Below are positions 33,151 through 45,460 of a stretch of 64,000 bases of DNA, piece by piece. The notes below the pieces were generated by a model. It was not told the origin of the DNA. It ran no database searches and saw only the letters and a list, made by a program, of their open reading frames with translations. Source of the DNA: Sisyra terminalis (taxonomy: Eukaryota > Arthropoda > Insecta > Neuroptera > Sisyridae); assembly GCA_958496175.1 (NCBI GenBank), contig OY292280.1:7626001-7690000 (forward strand), written 5' to 3'. The first letter of the stretch is position 1, and the number at the start of each line of letters is the position of its first letter. The position numbers and the translations under genes were made by a program.

Positions 33151-35470
33151 AATCTTTCCTGTTATCAAAAGTCTTTCTAGTTCGAAAAGCTCAAAAGATT
33201 CCTCGATTTTTCTTGAGTTCCTCCGGTTTTTTTTTTATCACATTTAATTTCCTTTATTTCTTCACTTTTTAAGGAAAGTCTTCCGAAAATTATAGAATCA
33301 TTAGGGGAGCTGGAGCTGGAGTAAGTTATTTTAGACTCCAGCTTCATCTACGGAGCCAAATTTGTTTTACCGGTAGTTGTAAATCGTTATAACTTTTCTT
33401 TCTAAATAATTATAGCGATGATTGATACCTTACCAAGGAAACCAAAAAAAATTGACACCATATTATACTGTAACCTCTGAAAGTGACAAAATGACTAGAA
33501 ATAAGAATCCTGGAATCGCCAGTCTACAACTCGATATCAAAAGTCTTTCTAGTTCCAGAAGTTCAAAAGATTCTTCGATTTTTTTTAAGTTCCCCCGGTT
33601 TTTTTTTTGTCACATATAATTTCCTTTAATTTTTTCACTTGATATGGAATGTGTTCCGAAAATTATAGAATCACCAGGGGAGCTGGAGTAAGTTATGTTT
33701 GGCTCCAGCTCCAAGGAGCCAAATATGTTTTACCGGTAGTTCTAAGCCGTTATAACTTTTTTATCTAAATAATTATGGCGTGGTTGATACCTAACCAAGA
33801 AGCTGGAGCTGCAGCTGGAGTAAGTTATTTTAGGCTCCAGCTCCACCTACGGAGCCAAATATGTTTTACCGGTAGTTCTAAATCGTTATAACTTTTCTTT
33901 CTAAATAATTATAGCGATGATTGATATCTATCCAAGAAAACCAAAAAAAATTGACACCATATTATAATGTAATCTTTACAAATGATAAAATGGCTAGAAG
34001 TAAGAATCCTGGAATCGTCAGCCTACAACCCGATATCAAAAATCTTTCTAGTTTCAGAAGTTGAAAAGATTTCACGATTTTTCTTGAGTTCCTCCAGTTT
34101 TTTCCTATCACATGTAATTTCCTTTATTTCTTCACTTTATATGGTATGTCTTCCGAAACTTATAGAATCACCAGGGAAGCTGGAGCTGGAGTAAGTTATT
34201 TTAGGCTCCAGCTCCATCTACGGAGCCAAATATGTTTTACCGGTAGTTGTAAATCGTTATAACTATTCTATCTAAATAATTATAGCGATGATTGATACCT
34301 AACCAAGGAAACCAAGAAAAATTGACACCATATTGTAATGTAATCTTGGAAAATGGCAAAATAGCAAGAAGTAAGAATCCAAGCAGAAGTTCAAAAAATT
34401 CCTCGATTTATCTTGAGTTCCTCCAGTTTTTTCTTATCACATGCTGGAGCTGGAGTAAATTATTTTAAGCTCCAGCTCCATTTATGGAGCCAAATATGTT
34501 ATCCCGGTAGTTCTAAATCGTTACAACTTTTCTATCTAAATAATTATAACGATGGTTGATACCTAACCAAGAAAACCAAAAAAAATTGACACCATATTAT
34601 ACTGTAATCTTTGCAAATGACAAAATGGCTAGAAGTAAGAATCCTGGAATCGCCAGCTTACAACCCGATTTTAACTTGGTAGGGACCTGAACGACAAAGT
34701 GGAGGATTTAATAAAATGGAACTTTAAAAAATAAATAATTCAGGATACATTTAATTTCCTTTATTTTTTCACTTTATAAGAAATGTCTTCCGAAACTTAT
34801 ATAATCACCAGGGGAGCTAGAGCTGGAGTAAGTTATTTTAAGATCCAGCTCCATCTACGAAGCCAAATATGTTTTACCAGTAGTTCTAAATCGTTATAAC
34901 TTTTTTATCTCTATAATTATAGCGGTGGATGTTACCAAGAAAAAAAAAATTGGCACCATATTATACTGTAATCTTTCCAAATGACAAAATGAGTAGAAGT
35001 TAGAATCCAGAAATCACCAGCCTACAACCCGATATCAAAAATCTTTCTAGTTCCAGAAGTTCAAAAGATTCCTCGATTTATTTTTGAGTTTCGCCAGTTT
35101 TTTCCTATCACGGGTAGTTTCCTTTATTTCTTCACTTTATATGGAATGTCTTCCGAAAATTATAGAATCATCAGGAGAGCTGGAGTAAATTATTCTAGGC
35201 TCCAGTTCCATTTAGGGAGCCAACTATGTTTTACCAGTAGTTCTAAATCGTTATACTATTTCTATCTATATAATTATAGTGATGGTTGATACCAAAGAAA
35301 CCCAAGAAAAATTGACACCATATTATACTGTAATCTTTGCAAATGACAAAATGGCTAGAAATAAAAGTCTTGGAATCGCCAGCCTACAACCCGATTTTAA
35401 CTGGATAAGAACCTGAACGACAAAATGGAAGATTCAATTAGATGGAACTTAAAAAAAATTACTCAATATG
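33150..35470 (+). repeat. Tandem array, ~270-370-bp units with CTCCAGCTCC
   Basis: About six to seven units share GGAGCTGGAGTAAGTTATTT, TAGGCTCCAGCTCCA, GGAGCCAAATATGTTTTACC, GGTAGTTCTAAATCGTTATA, AATTGACACCATATTATACT and TCAAAAGATTCCTCG. Unit starts at the GCTGGAGTAA mark lie near 33315, 33680, 33815, 34185, 34447, 34820 and 35178. Unit length varies through internal deletions. GGAGCTGGAG and CTCCAGCTCC form a small hairpin in each unit. Last bases of two units end with a GACCTGAACGACAAA block. Confidence 0.8.
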
Positions 35471-35859
35471 TTATAGACCAAATATATCAAAGTTTTTTTT
35501 ATTTCTATAATTTTGTAATGTTTCGTTAGTGTAATTCCGACTTCTTTAGGCATTGAGCAACCCTAAAATATTACACTGACGAAATATACATACATTTAGA
35601 TCTGAACTCATGATGATTAAATGGAACAAATACTGATATTGTTAACTTTACCCTTATGAGAGGTAGTTGTCCAATAACTTATTTAAAGGGAAGACTTTTC
35701 TCGAATCAGAGTCCAGAGTCAAAATAAAGGAACTAAGACACAGTATCTTCGATACTATAAATTAACTAAATTACTTTTTTCTGACAATTCAGTAGATTTC
35801 TAATAAAAACCAAAATAAAATAAAAATACACCATGAATAAGAATACCACATTGTTCACA

Positions 35860-36010
35860 AAAACATCGAAATTTTTAAAAGTCAAACATCGAAGCTTATG
35901 AACGATATATCGATTTATTTTTTGATGGTCTTTAGCACTGTTTAAATATATTTATAAAAAATATTTCTTAAATAACAATATATGCTACCGTAAAGTTGTA
36001 AGTTTCGTCA
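35860..36010 (-). repeat. Inverted copy of the 25470-25640 repeat
   Basis: AAAACATCGA, ATATCGATTTATTTTTTGAT and TATGCTACCGTAAA match the complement of 25530-25640. A fragment of the 24918 foldback follows at 36030-36090, so the same two repeats are adjacent at both loci. Confidence 0.5.
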
Positions 36011-36090
36011 ATTTAAAATCTGATGTCGTTAGATTATAAGCTAATCTAACCTACTGTTAGTTTATAATCTAACGCGTTGTATAATAAACT

Positions 36091-38246
36091 GACGAAGTTC
36101 ACAAATTTATGCTTATGACTGAGGTATCAATACACTAATGTGTGTAGTTGTAGATTAACGGAACGGAAAGTGGTGCTACGAAAAAATATTGTATCATCGA
36201 TGTTTTGGATTTCAAGATCGATGTTTATCAATGATATATCGATGTTTGAAAAAATCGATGTATCGTTTGCATTCTTAACTATGAATAACTTTCCTTCCCT
36301 GATAAATAGTACTAACAGTATTTTGATGCCAGAATACAGTACAAAACAATCTTCATTATAAAACATATTGTTAAACTGGATAGTATCGCTTGTAAATTTG
36401 GGAAAACACCCATGAAAACTGCTTTAAAAAGAATCTTAATTGTTAAATTTTTAGGTGAATTTTATTATTTTTAGTTAATGATTATGGACCCCAAATTGTG
36501 AGATTTCCATTTTTGCCACGGGACCCTAAACAATTTCTTCTTTATCATTCTATTTACTCATTGAAATAATCAACCGATATTTTTGGGATTGAATTATTTG
36601 AATGGGAAAAAAATTATTGTAAATTTCATATTAAATATTCATGGCATATAGAACATCCGGACAAATATTGAAAATAAAATAATTAATGGAAATGTAAATG
36701 GTTTTGTTGTTTTTTTTTCGGAGCCTTAATTAATTTTCTGGCAATTTGGTCGAGGATTTTGTTCGACAATATTGTAACGAATGAATATTTGATTAATTTT
36801 TGTGTAATTATAATAATTGCAGGGTAATTAATTGGGAAATGAGATGGTAATTTGGATTTATTAATTTTTATTCGCTTTAAGTCCACTTGAATTCATTGTG
36901 ATTTCAGTGTAATTAAAACGAAAGGAAAACAAAAGAAAGCTTAAGAAAACAAATGAATGTTGAGATGAAACAGTTGAACTGAAGGGAGGGGATTTAAAAA
37001 AAAGTTGATGTGAATTGGCAGATTTACATCACTTTTTTGTTAACTTTATGAAATTTCGTGTATATGGATATAGCATGTGCAAAGGCACGAACATATTTAC
37101 GTTCGATTCGGGATTTGAACCCCAGGGACTTGCAAAACATGACACCAACAAAAACATATCAAAGAAACGTGCGTGGTGTTCCATATGATGAAAAGATTTC
37201 ATGACAATTTCCCTGCACGTAGCGAAATTTCCTTGGCGCTTTTCTTTCGTGACACCATCTCGATTGGATTTCCAAATAAGCTATAGAATTTTCTCCATTC
37301 CAGTAGCCCTACATTATTCAGCAAACCACCAAAGCTCGGACGCTTATTTTCAATCAAAAGCTCCCGTCAAAAGCCAAGTTCTCTTTCCGGTTCATCAAAA
37401 TTATTCAATTTCTGTTGGAAAATGATTTCAACTTTACATGACCAAACTAAGAAAAAAGTTGCCAAAGGAAAAAAGATTCCCACATTTCTTGAAATTTTCT
37501 TATGATATAAAGAAGAAAAGCTTTTCTGATATGTCATTCTAAAAAACAAATCAAGTATGAAGTTGTAGAAAAGAATGGGGAAGGTTTCAAGAGACAATAA
37601 AGAAGAATTGGGATCCTGAATTTACCAGAACAAGGAATGGACTATCCCAATTTGAAGAACCTTGCCAGCAACAATCGTTGCTGGAAGGAGGAATTCATTT
37701 ACGCGGGAATCTTATCCAATCGTCAACAGAAACCAGAAAAAAAAGTAATTTGCTGGGCTACTTTATTTTATTATAGGTGGACCAACCACCAATTTTACTA
37801 CGAAAGTAATAAGCCAGATTGATACCTATATCTTATTTGAGTCCTCAAAAAGGATACATAAATCCAAATCCAAAACCTTCAAACGAGGATTCTAGTAAAA
37901 TTGAAAATTGCTCTAGTTATAAAACAAGAACGGTTGAAACTTATTCCTAGAGAAAAAAAACAAGATATTTACGGAAAAGTATAACTTTGGAAGGTTCCAA
38001 GGAACTAAGAAGAAAAATTGAAATCCTGGATTTATTGAAACGAGGAATGGACTAACCTAAACTATAAAACCTTTCCAGGGGTAGAAATACTACTAATTAA
38101 GGTTCCTTTTTACAACTATCGCATAGAGCAAACAAATTAGAACAACCCAGTATTACCAATGAATTCATTCCAACTTCCAACACCCCTAGCTTTGCTAACT
38201 GGAACCAGGATGAATTATGAAGGGGAACAGGATAGTTTTAAATTGT
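36091..38246. other. Mostly unique intron
   Basis: AAAGCTC at 37331 and 37357. A diverged direct duplication links about 37560-37690 with 37980-38090 (GAATGGACTA, CTTTCCAGG/CCTTGCCAGC). No gene. Confidence 0.45.
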
Positions 38247-38256
38247 ATGCTCTAGA

Positions 38257-38475
38257 TCGGTTCCTAATTTTTTTCAGCCGCGGATCCCCCAGGAAATCAA
38301 GCATAATGCCAAGGACTCCTGGGTGTAAAAAAGGTGCAATTTTCGGACAATATTATATTTAAGTATTCCTTCATTAAATTAAAAAAGAAAAAACAAACTT
38401 TTCAAATGGGACCGCAGACCTCCAAACATAGGCTCGCGGACCCCCAGGGGTCCGCGGACCACACATTAGGAAACA
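38257..38475. mobile_element. Short hAT-like remnant with direct-repeat flanks
   Basis: Flanked by ATGCTCTAGA at 38247-38256 and 38476-38485. Ends TCGGTTCCTAA and TTAGGAAACAA are imperfect inverted repeats, with CCGCGGATCCCCCAGG and GGTCCGCGGACCACAC inside. These GTGGTCCGCGG-type ends are familiar from hAT elements. Confidence 0.65.
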
Positions 38476-38591
38476 ATGCTCTAGAAGATAGTGGAAAAAG
38501 AGTACTTAAATCGCTATATCAGTGAAAATTGGTGTCCTTGCCATAGAAAAGAGAAGCAAGAAGAAAAAAGATCTTCTGGTTCTATGAGCAG

Positions 38592-39659
38592 TAGGGTGTC
38601 CGTTATTTCCTAAATTTATTTTTTAGAGCGATTTTTTTGATCGCCCCCTAAATTTTTAGTTTAAGGTACAAAAAAAATTATCCAATACAATTAAGCTCTT
38701 AATTTCTTGATTAAACCGTGCCGGAATCATTTTACTTCTACCATTTAAATAACATGGGATTATTTGACTTTTTACTTTTAATTTTTTTTCTAAAAAACAA
38801 ATGAATGAAAAGATTTAAGATTAAATTATTCTGACGTAAAATTTAACGCTCTACAAAAAAGGTCTCTAATAAGTTTTCGATTAAATCACTTTATTAAAAG
38901 TTATTTAACATTTAACTTGAATTGATTTGTTTAATTTGTATTTTGTAATTTATTCAACATTTAATTTGTTGACTACAAGTTCTAAGAAATTTCTCATAGA
39001 TGGCGTCAGGTGAAATGGTAAAAATTCGAATTTTAATTGAACTTTTTTCGATAGTCTCATTAATTAGTATGAAATTTACTTCGTAGGTACAAAATATTGA
39101 TTAAAGTTCGAAAATTTATCCTGGATAAATTGAATTTCACGACTATAGCGAACTCGGATCTTATGTCACCTGTTTTAAATGTCAAAAAATGATTTTTTTT
39201 TTGTTTAATTTTCAGTACAAGCCATAAAATTAACACAATTAATGATAATAATTTTTATCTTCTCTTCCAATGATTTTATAGTTAAAAAAAGTAAAAATGA
39301 GCAAAAAGTTGAAAATATTGCAAGATTTATACTCGGCACAAGTTGAATGTTGAATAACTTTTAATTAGGTGATTTAATCGAAAATTTATTAGAGACCTTT
39401 TTTGTAGAACGTTAAATTTTACGTCAGAATAATTTAATTTTAAATCTTTTCATCCATTTGTTTCTCAGAAAAAAAAAATAAATGTAAAAAGTCAAATAAT
39501 CTCTTGTTATTTAAATGGTAAAAGTAACATTAATCCGGCATGGTTTAATCAAGAAATTAAGAGCTTAATTGTATATGATAATTTTTTTTATATCTTAAAC
39601 TAAAAATTTAGGGGGCGATCGCTGTAAAAAAATCAATTTGGGAAATAATGGACACCCTA
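38592..39659. mobile_element. ~1.07-kb foldback MITE, copy 3
   Basis: TAGGGTGTCCGTTATTTCC to GGACACCCTA, with flanks ATGAGCAG and ATGAAAAG, an imperfect 8-bp duplication. Confidence 0.85.
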
Positions 39660-40229
39660 ATGAAAAGGTGTAATGCATCACAATAGAAATACCACCGGAA
39701 GTGAAAGAATAAATTTAAAAAAATCACCTTCATTAATGGAATTTAATACTTCTATTCTACAAGTATCAATTGTCTTAAAGTGCTGTAATGTGTTGACTAG
39801 ATGGCATCACTTTACAAACTTCTCTGTCTACAGTATTGAGCTGCTAGGTTAGAGATTTTGATCCAAGGATACCTAATTACGAAGATACGAAACGGTAGTT
39901 TCGTAGGGGCCCCGGGAGGCACATGAAAATGGGGCAACATATTGACACTGATAACTAAATAATAAATAAAAAAATTGTTTTAAGAAAAAAGCACGAAAAA
40001 TACATTCTTAAATAGTTACCGAATAAAAACAGGGAGCGGCAAATTTCTGATCGGTTCCGGGCGGCAAAATCATGAGCTATGCTACTAAATAAGCCGAATC
40101 ATTATTGTGAGTTGGTCCCCAAATGGGAACCTAGTCGACTTCATGTACTTAAAAAATTTATGTTAATTTTGCGACCGAATTTCTTTTTGAGCTTTAAGAT
40201 ATAGACAAAAATGTTCGTCCATATTTTTT

Positions 40230-40392
40230 TATCCGTTATTTATTGTCGCTTATAAATTCTAAGTTTTTAGTGACTCTAGGGTTCGTAAAAATCAGTAATC
40301 GATGAATATCAAAAATTTGCTTGGAGCAAGAATGGAACCCAATACCAACCAGTTTTGAAGCGGTCACCTTGACCACTCAGCCACTAGTAGGT
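40230..40392 (-). repeat. tRNA-derived SINE, nearly full copy
   Basis: Minus strand: CTAGTGGCTGAGTGGTCAAG, GTGACCGCTTCAAAACTGGT, TGGGTTCCATTCTTGCTCC, then AGCAAATTTTTGATATTCAT, ACGAACCCTAGAGTCACTAA and ATAAGCGACAATAAATAA. The head has A-box and B-box positions. Confidence 0.65.
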
Positions 40393-40414
40393 TCACATGA
40401 CTGTTATTCATACT

Positions 40415-40686
40415 GAAGGGTGGATTTAAGGGGGGACACGGGGGCACGTGCCCCCACAAGGGTATTTTTGTGTAATGTGGAGAGTTCATGATAGTACATA
40501 CTTAGAAGCAAATCAAAGTATTAAATTTGTGAAAATATATGAATAAAATAACAGAAAGAACATTAGTGAAACTTGAGTCTATTTCTGGCTGGAATTGCGA
40601 ATTTTTTTCGTGATCCCTTTCACGCATTTTTAAATAAAAGATGATATTGTGCCCCCCCCCAGAAAAAAATCCTGAATCCGCTCTTG
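40415..40686. mobile_element. 272-bp hAT-like MITE with 8-bp duplication
   Basis: Flanked by TTCATACT at 40407-40414 and 40687-40694. Ends GAAGGGTGGATTTAAGG and CCTGAATCCGCTCTTG are imperfect inverted repeats; GGGGGCACGTGCCCCC lies near the left end. A right-end fragment with the same TTCTGGCTGGAATTGCGAAT and CGTGATCCCTTTCACGCA block is at 43490-43590. Confidence 0.8.
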
Positions 40687-41069
40687 TTCATACTAATAAC
40701 TATTTGCCATGGCTTATTGATTCAAAAGAAACCAATTGATCTATTCAATTGATTTCTATTGATAATTGAACTTTCCATGTCAGGTCTTCCCCTGGCAAGA
40801 TGTATTAGTAGTTTTTATTCGGTTGAATAACAGAAAAAGGTGTTTTGCATTAATGTTTTTTTAGGTTAAGATTGTAGAAAGCTCGTCTCTAAAGTGGTGC
40901 TTTAATGAGGCAATAAATTAAGGGGTAATTAAAAATTCATGAGTTTTTGTCTCTAATTGGAGTAAACTATGATCAAAGTTGAAATTGATGATATATGAGC
41001 GAAATTCGTAACTGGTAAACATGAAAATGAAGGTGAAATGGAGTTAAAGGATTTTAATTATAGACTCAC

Positions 41070-41335
41070 CGTTTTGTTACCCAAATTACGAACCCGACAG
41101 CTGAGATACGCCGATTTTCCCACTAAGGCCGTCACGTTTCTTGGTGTCATGGCGTCGAAATAGGGGTCATATCGACCAGGCGTCGCCCCCCCGGCCGGTA
41201 CACTGCCAAGCATTGGGGGAATGTCTCCCCCGGGACCCAGTCCTCCGGGAGCCAGTGTTCCACTCTCAGGTAGTGCATTGTATCCACCACCACCACTCGA
41301 GCCGCCATACACCCCCCCGTTCACATGTAACGTTC
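41070..41335 (-). CDS. dpr: Dpr-family receptor, exon encoding linker and N-terminal half of Ig domain 1
   Basis: The 266-nt exon starts after TTCGTTGCAG (two bases completing a codon, then 88 codons) and ends at AAC-AAA-ACG before GTGAGT, phase 0. Residues 1-55 or so are a Gly/Pro-rich linker (GGVYGGSSGGGGYN, LAPGGLGPGG). Ig1 then begins DPYFDAMTPRNVTALVGK, followed by the B-strand YLSCRVRNLGNKT with the first disulfide Cys. NVT and NKT are N-glycosylation sequons. It splices in frame to the 5652-5862 exon. Dpr Ig1 domains bind DIP receptors at the neuronal surface. Closest remembered paralogs are Dpr6 and Dpr10. The upstream exon with signal peptide is not in the window. The long glycine-rich spacer before Ig1 is the only unusual part. 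Confidence 0.92.
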
Positions 41336-42797
41336 CTGCAACGAAGAAAAAATTCGTGAAAATCTACAGTGGACACAAATAACTGAATTTAATAAGCTCT
41401 CGACTTTGGTCGCAAGCTAAACGTTTCGTAATGACCGATTTATCGGAAAAGCTCTATTGAAAATGAGTTGGAAAACTCGATTCCCTGTCGCTTTTATCGA
41501 CTTGTCTTTTCCTATTGCCTTTTTAGATTGTTACCATCGAACAAGTCTGTCCTCGTTTTTGTCTTACGAAAAACTCACCCCACCCCCTTCCATCCCATAC
41601 ATCTTTTTCCAGTAGAAGAAAATAAAAATATCCGAGGACGCGACAGAGAACTTACCCCCACCCTTCGCATCCCCGCCCACTGAAACTAACTCTCACATAA
41701 AACTTCTTATATTACATTACATATAATACACTACAAGCGGTAAAGACGAAAAGAAAATTTTATATATTTTATCTGTTTGGAAAAGCTCGGGAATGGGACA
41801 AGTTGGTTGTTAAGCTCGTCTTATCTGAAGATAGCTTTCGGTTTGTTCTAATAATCTACACTCATATTATAGTTTTTATTACTTAGTTTTCCGCCAATTT
41901 AAAAACGTTCAGTCGTTACGAAATAAAACTGTAATTCAATTACTTTAAAAGTTTATTAATCTTGGTTTTCTAACTATCCTCCACGAACCGAATGGGTGAA
42001 CGGGAATTTGAGCAAAATTTTTGTTTTGATGGGATTAAAAAAAGAAACAATTTTCCTTGGGAACTTGAGGTGTTTTCCACGTAAACGTACGGTCGAGTGT
42101 GCCATTAGTTTCATAGTATTCCACTTTGAACCCGTTACAATCACTGGATAAATATCGCCGTAAATGGGGGTTGTTGGGGGATGCTCGACGGTGTCGGCTT
42201 ATCATCAGCTCCACTAGTCAATTCAATGGAAATAGTTTACCGAGTGGTTTGGAATTTTGAAACAAACGTGGTTTGTATAAATGTGCCACCATTTGTTGCG
42301 CTTTCACCAAAAATTTCACCAAATTCACCAACCCTTTACAACCCCATCCTCTTTATCTAGGTACCATTAAAACAAATTACTAGTAATAATTAAAAAATTA
42401 CTTCTTCAATTTACTCCATCACTTCGATGATAATCCTTTATCCGTTAACTCATTCCAATACTCAATCTGTCCATTAAATTTCCTCTATTCTTCCTCAATA
42501 TAAACTCAAATACTCAAATACTCAATTTTGAAAAATCAAAACGTAGGGGGCCTACTTTAGGAAGCTTGCATTCTGATAGATACATTAATCATGTATAAAA
42601 GGTTCATTAATCCTTTCGAAGGAGTTCTTTTAACAGTTTTGCTGTATCCTGGAACTTTCCCATAGAAGAATCTTTCGAGTAGAAAATTTTCATACTTTTA
42701 ACTCCGACAACGTTTGCTAAGTGTTATATGTGAAATTTAGAATAATATCGGAATCAATTCGGAAACTTGGGACCTCAGAGAGGAAGAAAAACAGTAT
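41336..42797. other. Unique intron next to the Ig1 exon
   Basis: AAAGCTC at 41448 and 41782 (and 40878 just on the other side of the exon). No gene or shared repeat; open frames are unsupported. Confidence 0.5.
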
Positions 42798-42800
42798 TTG

Positions 42801-42844
42801 AAGACTGTGCATACAATATATAGAATATATTCCGGTCCACTTTA
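42801..42844. repeat. End fragment of the hammerhead family 2 repeat
   Basis: CTGTGCATACAATATATAGA then ATATTCCGGTCCACTTTATA, matching 62868-62920 and 4565-4610. Confidence 0.45.
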
Positions 42845-43385
42845 TATAGTACTAGCTGATCCCCGCGACTTCGTCTGCGTGACATATTTTATTTTTTTTA
42901 TTTCTTTTACGAAAAATATAATCATACTTAAAAACACTTCACATCTCTTGAAAAAGACACATTTAATAAACTGTTGCAAAGAATAAAATAGTTCTATGCA
43001 ATAATCAATTGATTTTCATTGAATCTACGGTAGGAATACCTATCGTGAACCAAATAATCCGTAAATCAATCAGCATCTATACATAAATAAAAAATATCGC
43101 CAAGTTCAATAAATTCGGTCTTAGTTATGACTAAAAAAAGTCAAAAGTTATCAAAATACCCGCGTCAAAATAACCCCATCTCCCTTTTTCGATTCCCGAA
43201 TGAACCTTTTTCCAAAAACTATTACACTATTGCACTGTACAACACAACCGCGAAATTGAAATTTGTACAATTGCACGAAATCCAGTTCTTCCATAATCAT
43301 GTATAACCATTATGTATCTTTAAACTTATTATTGCAATATCTGAATTTCAACTATATAATTAAACCATATTGGATAGTCCAGAGT
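42845..43385 (-). mobile_element. Helitron-like repeat, inverted copy of 22305-22868
   Basis: Begins ACTAGCTGATCCCCGCGACT and runs through CCGTAAATCAATCAGCATCT, CAAAATAACCCCATCTCCCT and AACCATTATGTATCTTTAAA, all complements of the other locus. The inverted match continues past 43385 to about 43510, opposite 21700-21783. Confidence 0.5.
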
Positions 43386-43489
43386 TCAGCATACAGGATT
43401 TGGCGTATGCCTTTTGCTCTGGAAGAGAATTTTAAATTTCTTTTATCATTATGATGATATGATTATTTATTATTTATCATTATGATGAT

Positions 43490-43590
43490 TTCTGGCTGGA
43501 ATTGCGAATTTTTTTCGTGATCCCTTTCACGCACTTGCAAATAAAATATATTGTCCCCCCCCCCCCAAGGAAAAAATCCTGATTCCACCC
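43490..43590 (+). mobile_element. Right-end fragment of the 40415-type hAT MITE
   Basis: TTCTGGCTGGAATTGCGAAT, CGTGATCCCTTTCACGCA, a C run and AATCCTGATTCCACCCTTG. Left end missing; a shorter piece is at 21700-21725 (minus). Confidence 0.55.
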
Positions 43591-44224
43591 TTGTCTGTTA
43601 GGGTAGGAATTTTCAAAAAAAAATATCTTATCACATGCCGACTTCCGATAAGGAATACACTGAATATTAAAATTTTATCAGTCGGAGGAGTATATAAATA
43701 CACCATTTTATATATGCATGTTTTTAAAAACGTATTTACTTTAAGCTTTATTTCTATTATTATTATTACATTTTTTTCGTTAATATTTTCTTACTGAGCA
43801 ACCCTAAGGATCTATTTACAATTTGGTAAAAAAAAAAAGTTTCTTGTCAGATTATTATCTATAAAAACATTTATATTTGAAAAAGGCAATTTTTTGTACT
43901 TTAAATTAAATTACTGTGCTTTTTATTAGTTCAACTAAAAATATTAATACAGATCATTTGTAACTTTTAAATACCTTTCCAATGATATATAACTCGCCTA
44001 TCTAAAGTATTTTTTTTATCCCTCAGTTTTTACGTAGGGGGTACATTCCCTTATTATTTTTAAGGAATAATAAATTGCCTAACGTGTGTGGGTAATTGTG
44101 TTGTATCTTAATATAAAGTTTCATTAAATTTGGTTGTTCCGTTCTTTAGTTAAATCACCAGCGCACGCGATGTAAGAAAGTTTTTTGGTAATTGTTTTAC
44201 ACATTATTGGAGTTTTAGTATGGA
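43591..44224. other. AT-rich intron, nothing firm
   Basis: Starts TTAGGGTAGGAATTTTC and contains GAGCAACCCTAAGG near 43797, possibly decayed inverted ends. No gene. Confidence 0.35.
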
Positions 44225-44705
44225 TCCCTATTTTTTTTGAAAATTTAATATAGCTTATGTTCACCGGAAATAGAGTAGCTTCCTAACAGTGAAAATTTTT
44301 TTCAAATCGGTCAAGTAGTTTTGGAGCCTATTCAAAGCAAACAAACAATCAAATCTTTCCTCTTTATAATAATCGATAGATAATCTACTCTAATATTATA
44401 AAGAGGAAATATTTGATTGTATGTTTGCATTGAATAGGCTCCAAAACTACTTGACCGATTTATAAAATTCTTTCACTGTTGGGAAGCTGCACTATCTCCG
44501 TTGAACATAGGCTATATTAAATTTTCACTTTATTAAATGTGTCTTTTTAAAGTCGACAAAATAGTGATTTCAGGTATGATTATGTTTTTCGTAAAAGAAA
44601 TAAGAGAAATAAAAATTTTCATATACCAATACAAATAGCAAATCTGAAAAGAAAATATAATCTACCCCTACGTTACGCAGACGAAGTCGCGGGAGTCAGC
44701 TATAT
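44225..44705. mobile_element. Rearranged Helitron-like repeat with inverted halves
   Basis: ATAAAGAGGAAATATTTGAT, GAATAGGCTCCAAAACTACT, TTGACCGATT and ACATAGGCTATATTAA occur on the plus strand from 44397 and inverted before it. The end ACGCAGACGAAGTCGCGGGA then GTCAGCTA matches the 22868 end. This phrase set is widespread in insect genomes. Confidence 0.5.
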
Positions 44706-45460
44706 TGTATGTACGAAAAATTCAAGTACATGCTCAATTGGTGATATGAAATAACATAGATAAAACTTGAAGGCCAAAATGAGAGAATGGCAACTTTAAA
44801 TATATCGTTTAAGGAATCTGAACCGGTTTTGCGGCATTTATTATTTGTTGTTAATTATAAATACATTAACACCTTTTTCCGATTCCATAAATTACACCTT
44901 TGAATCTGCATTTTTCTCATTACCATATTATTTATTATCGCAAGTTGAGAACAGGTAAAATTCTTTTCAATTTCACACCTGTTTGGAATTTATTCAGTTT
45001 TGCTCACAATAATGGTCATTATGGAGCAAAGGTCAAAAATTGTACTTTAATATTTGTCTACCTGAATTCTTCCGTATGATTGAAGAACTGGTTAATCGAA
45101 TTCGATAATATTTTATTTTCAGGTACATCTTAGTGTTTGACCCAGTAAAAAAAATATAAGGAAGGTCACAGACAAGTCTAATCTAAATAATTGTACCATT
45201 ATTTTATTTTGATTTTATTTATGGTTTCAATTTAAAGACAGCTTTACTGATTTGATAGAAACTTTGTAATCATGTTCAACTATTTTTTCTTCGGAATAAA
45301 AGGTTGCCTATTTACGTTTAATTATTAAAAATAAAAGTACCATTCCGAAGAAGGCTGATTAAAGTAATTAAATGGACACCCATTAATTGGTTTTAAATTG
45401 GATCCTTTAATTAAATATTTTTGTTTTTTTAAGAACTCAAAAAATCAGTATATTTTAAAT
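44706..45460. other. Unique intron, no gene
   Basis: No shared repeat apart from a small complement pair GGAATAAAAGG...CATTCCGAAGAAGG around 45290-45350. Confidence 0.4.

Larger units (their letters stand above)
5863..41069 (-). other. 35.2-kb phase-0 intron within the dpr Ig1 domain
   Basis: The intron is bounded by the donor GTGAGT (41069-41064) and acceptor TTTTTTGGTTGCAG ending at 5863, on the minus strand. It interrupts the Ig domain between ...NKT and VSW. No further exon of the gene or nested gene could be supported. It is filled with the mobile elements, arrays and unique islands listed separately. Confidence 0.88.

Noticed and set aside
39800..40110. Further hAT remnant (GGGGCCCCGGGAGGC...GGTTCCGGGCGGC)
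   Set aside because: GC-rich pieces resemble hAT ends, but no inverted ends or duplication could be defined.
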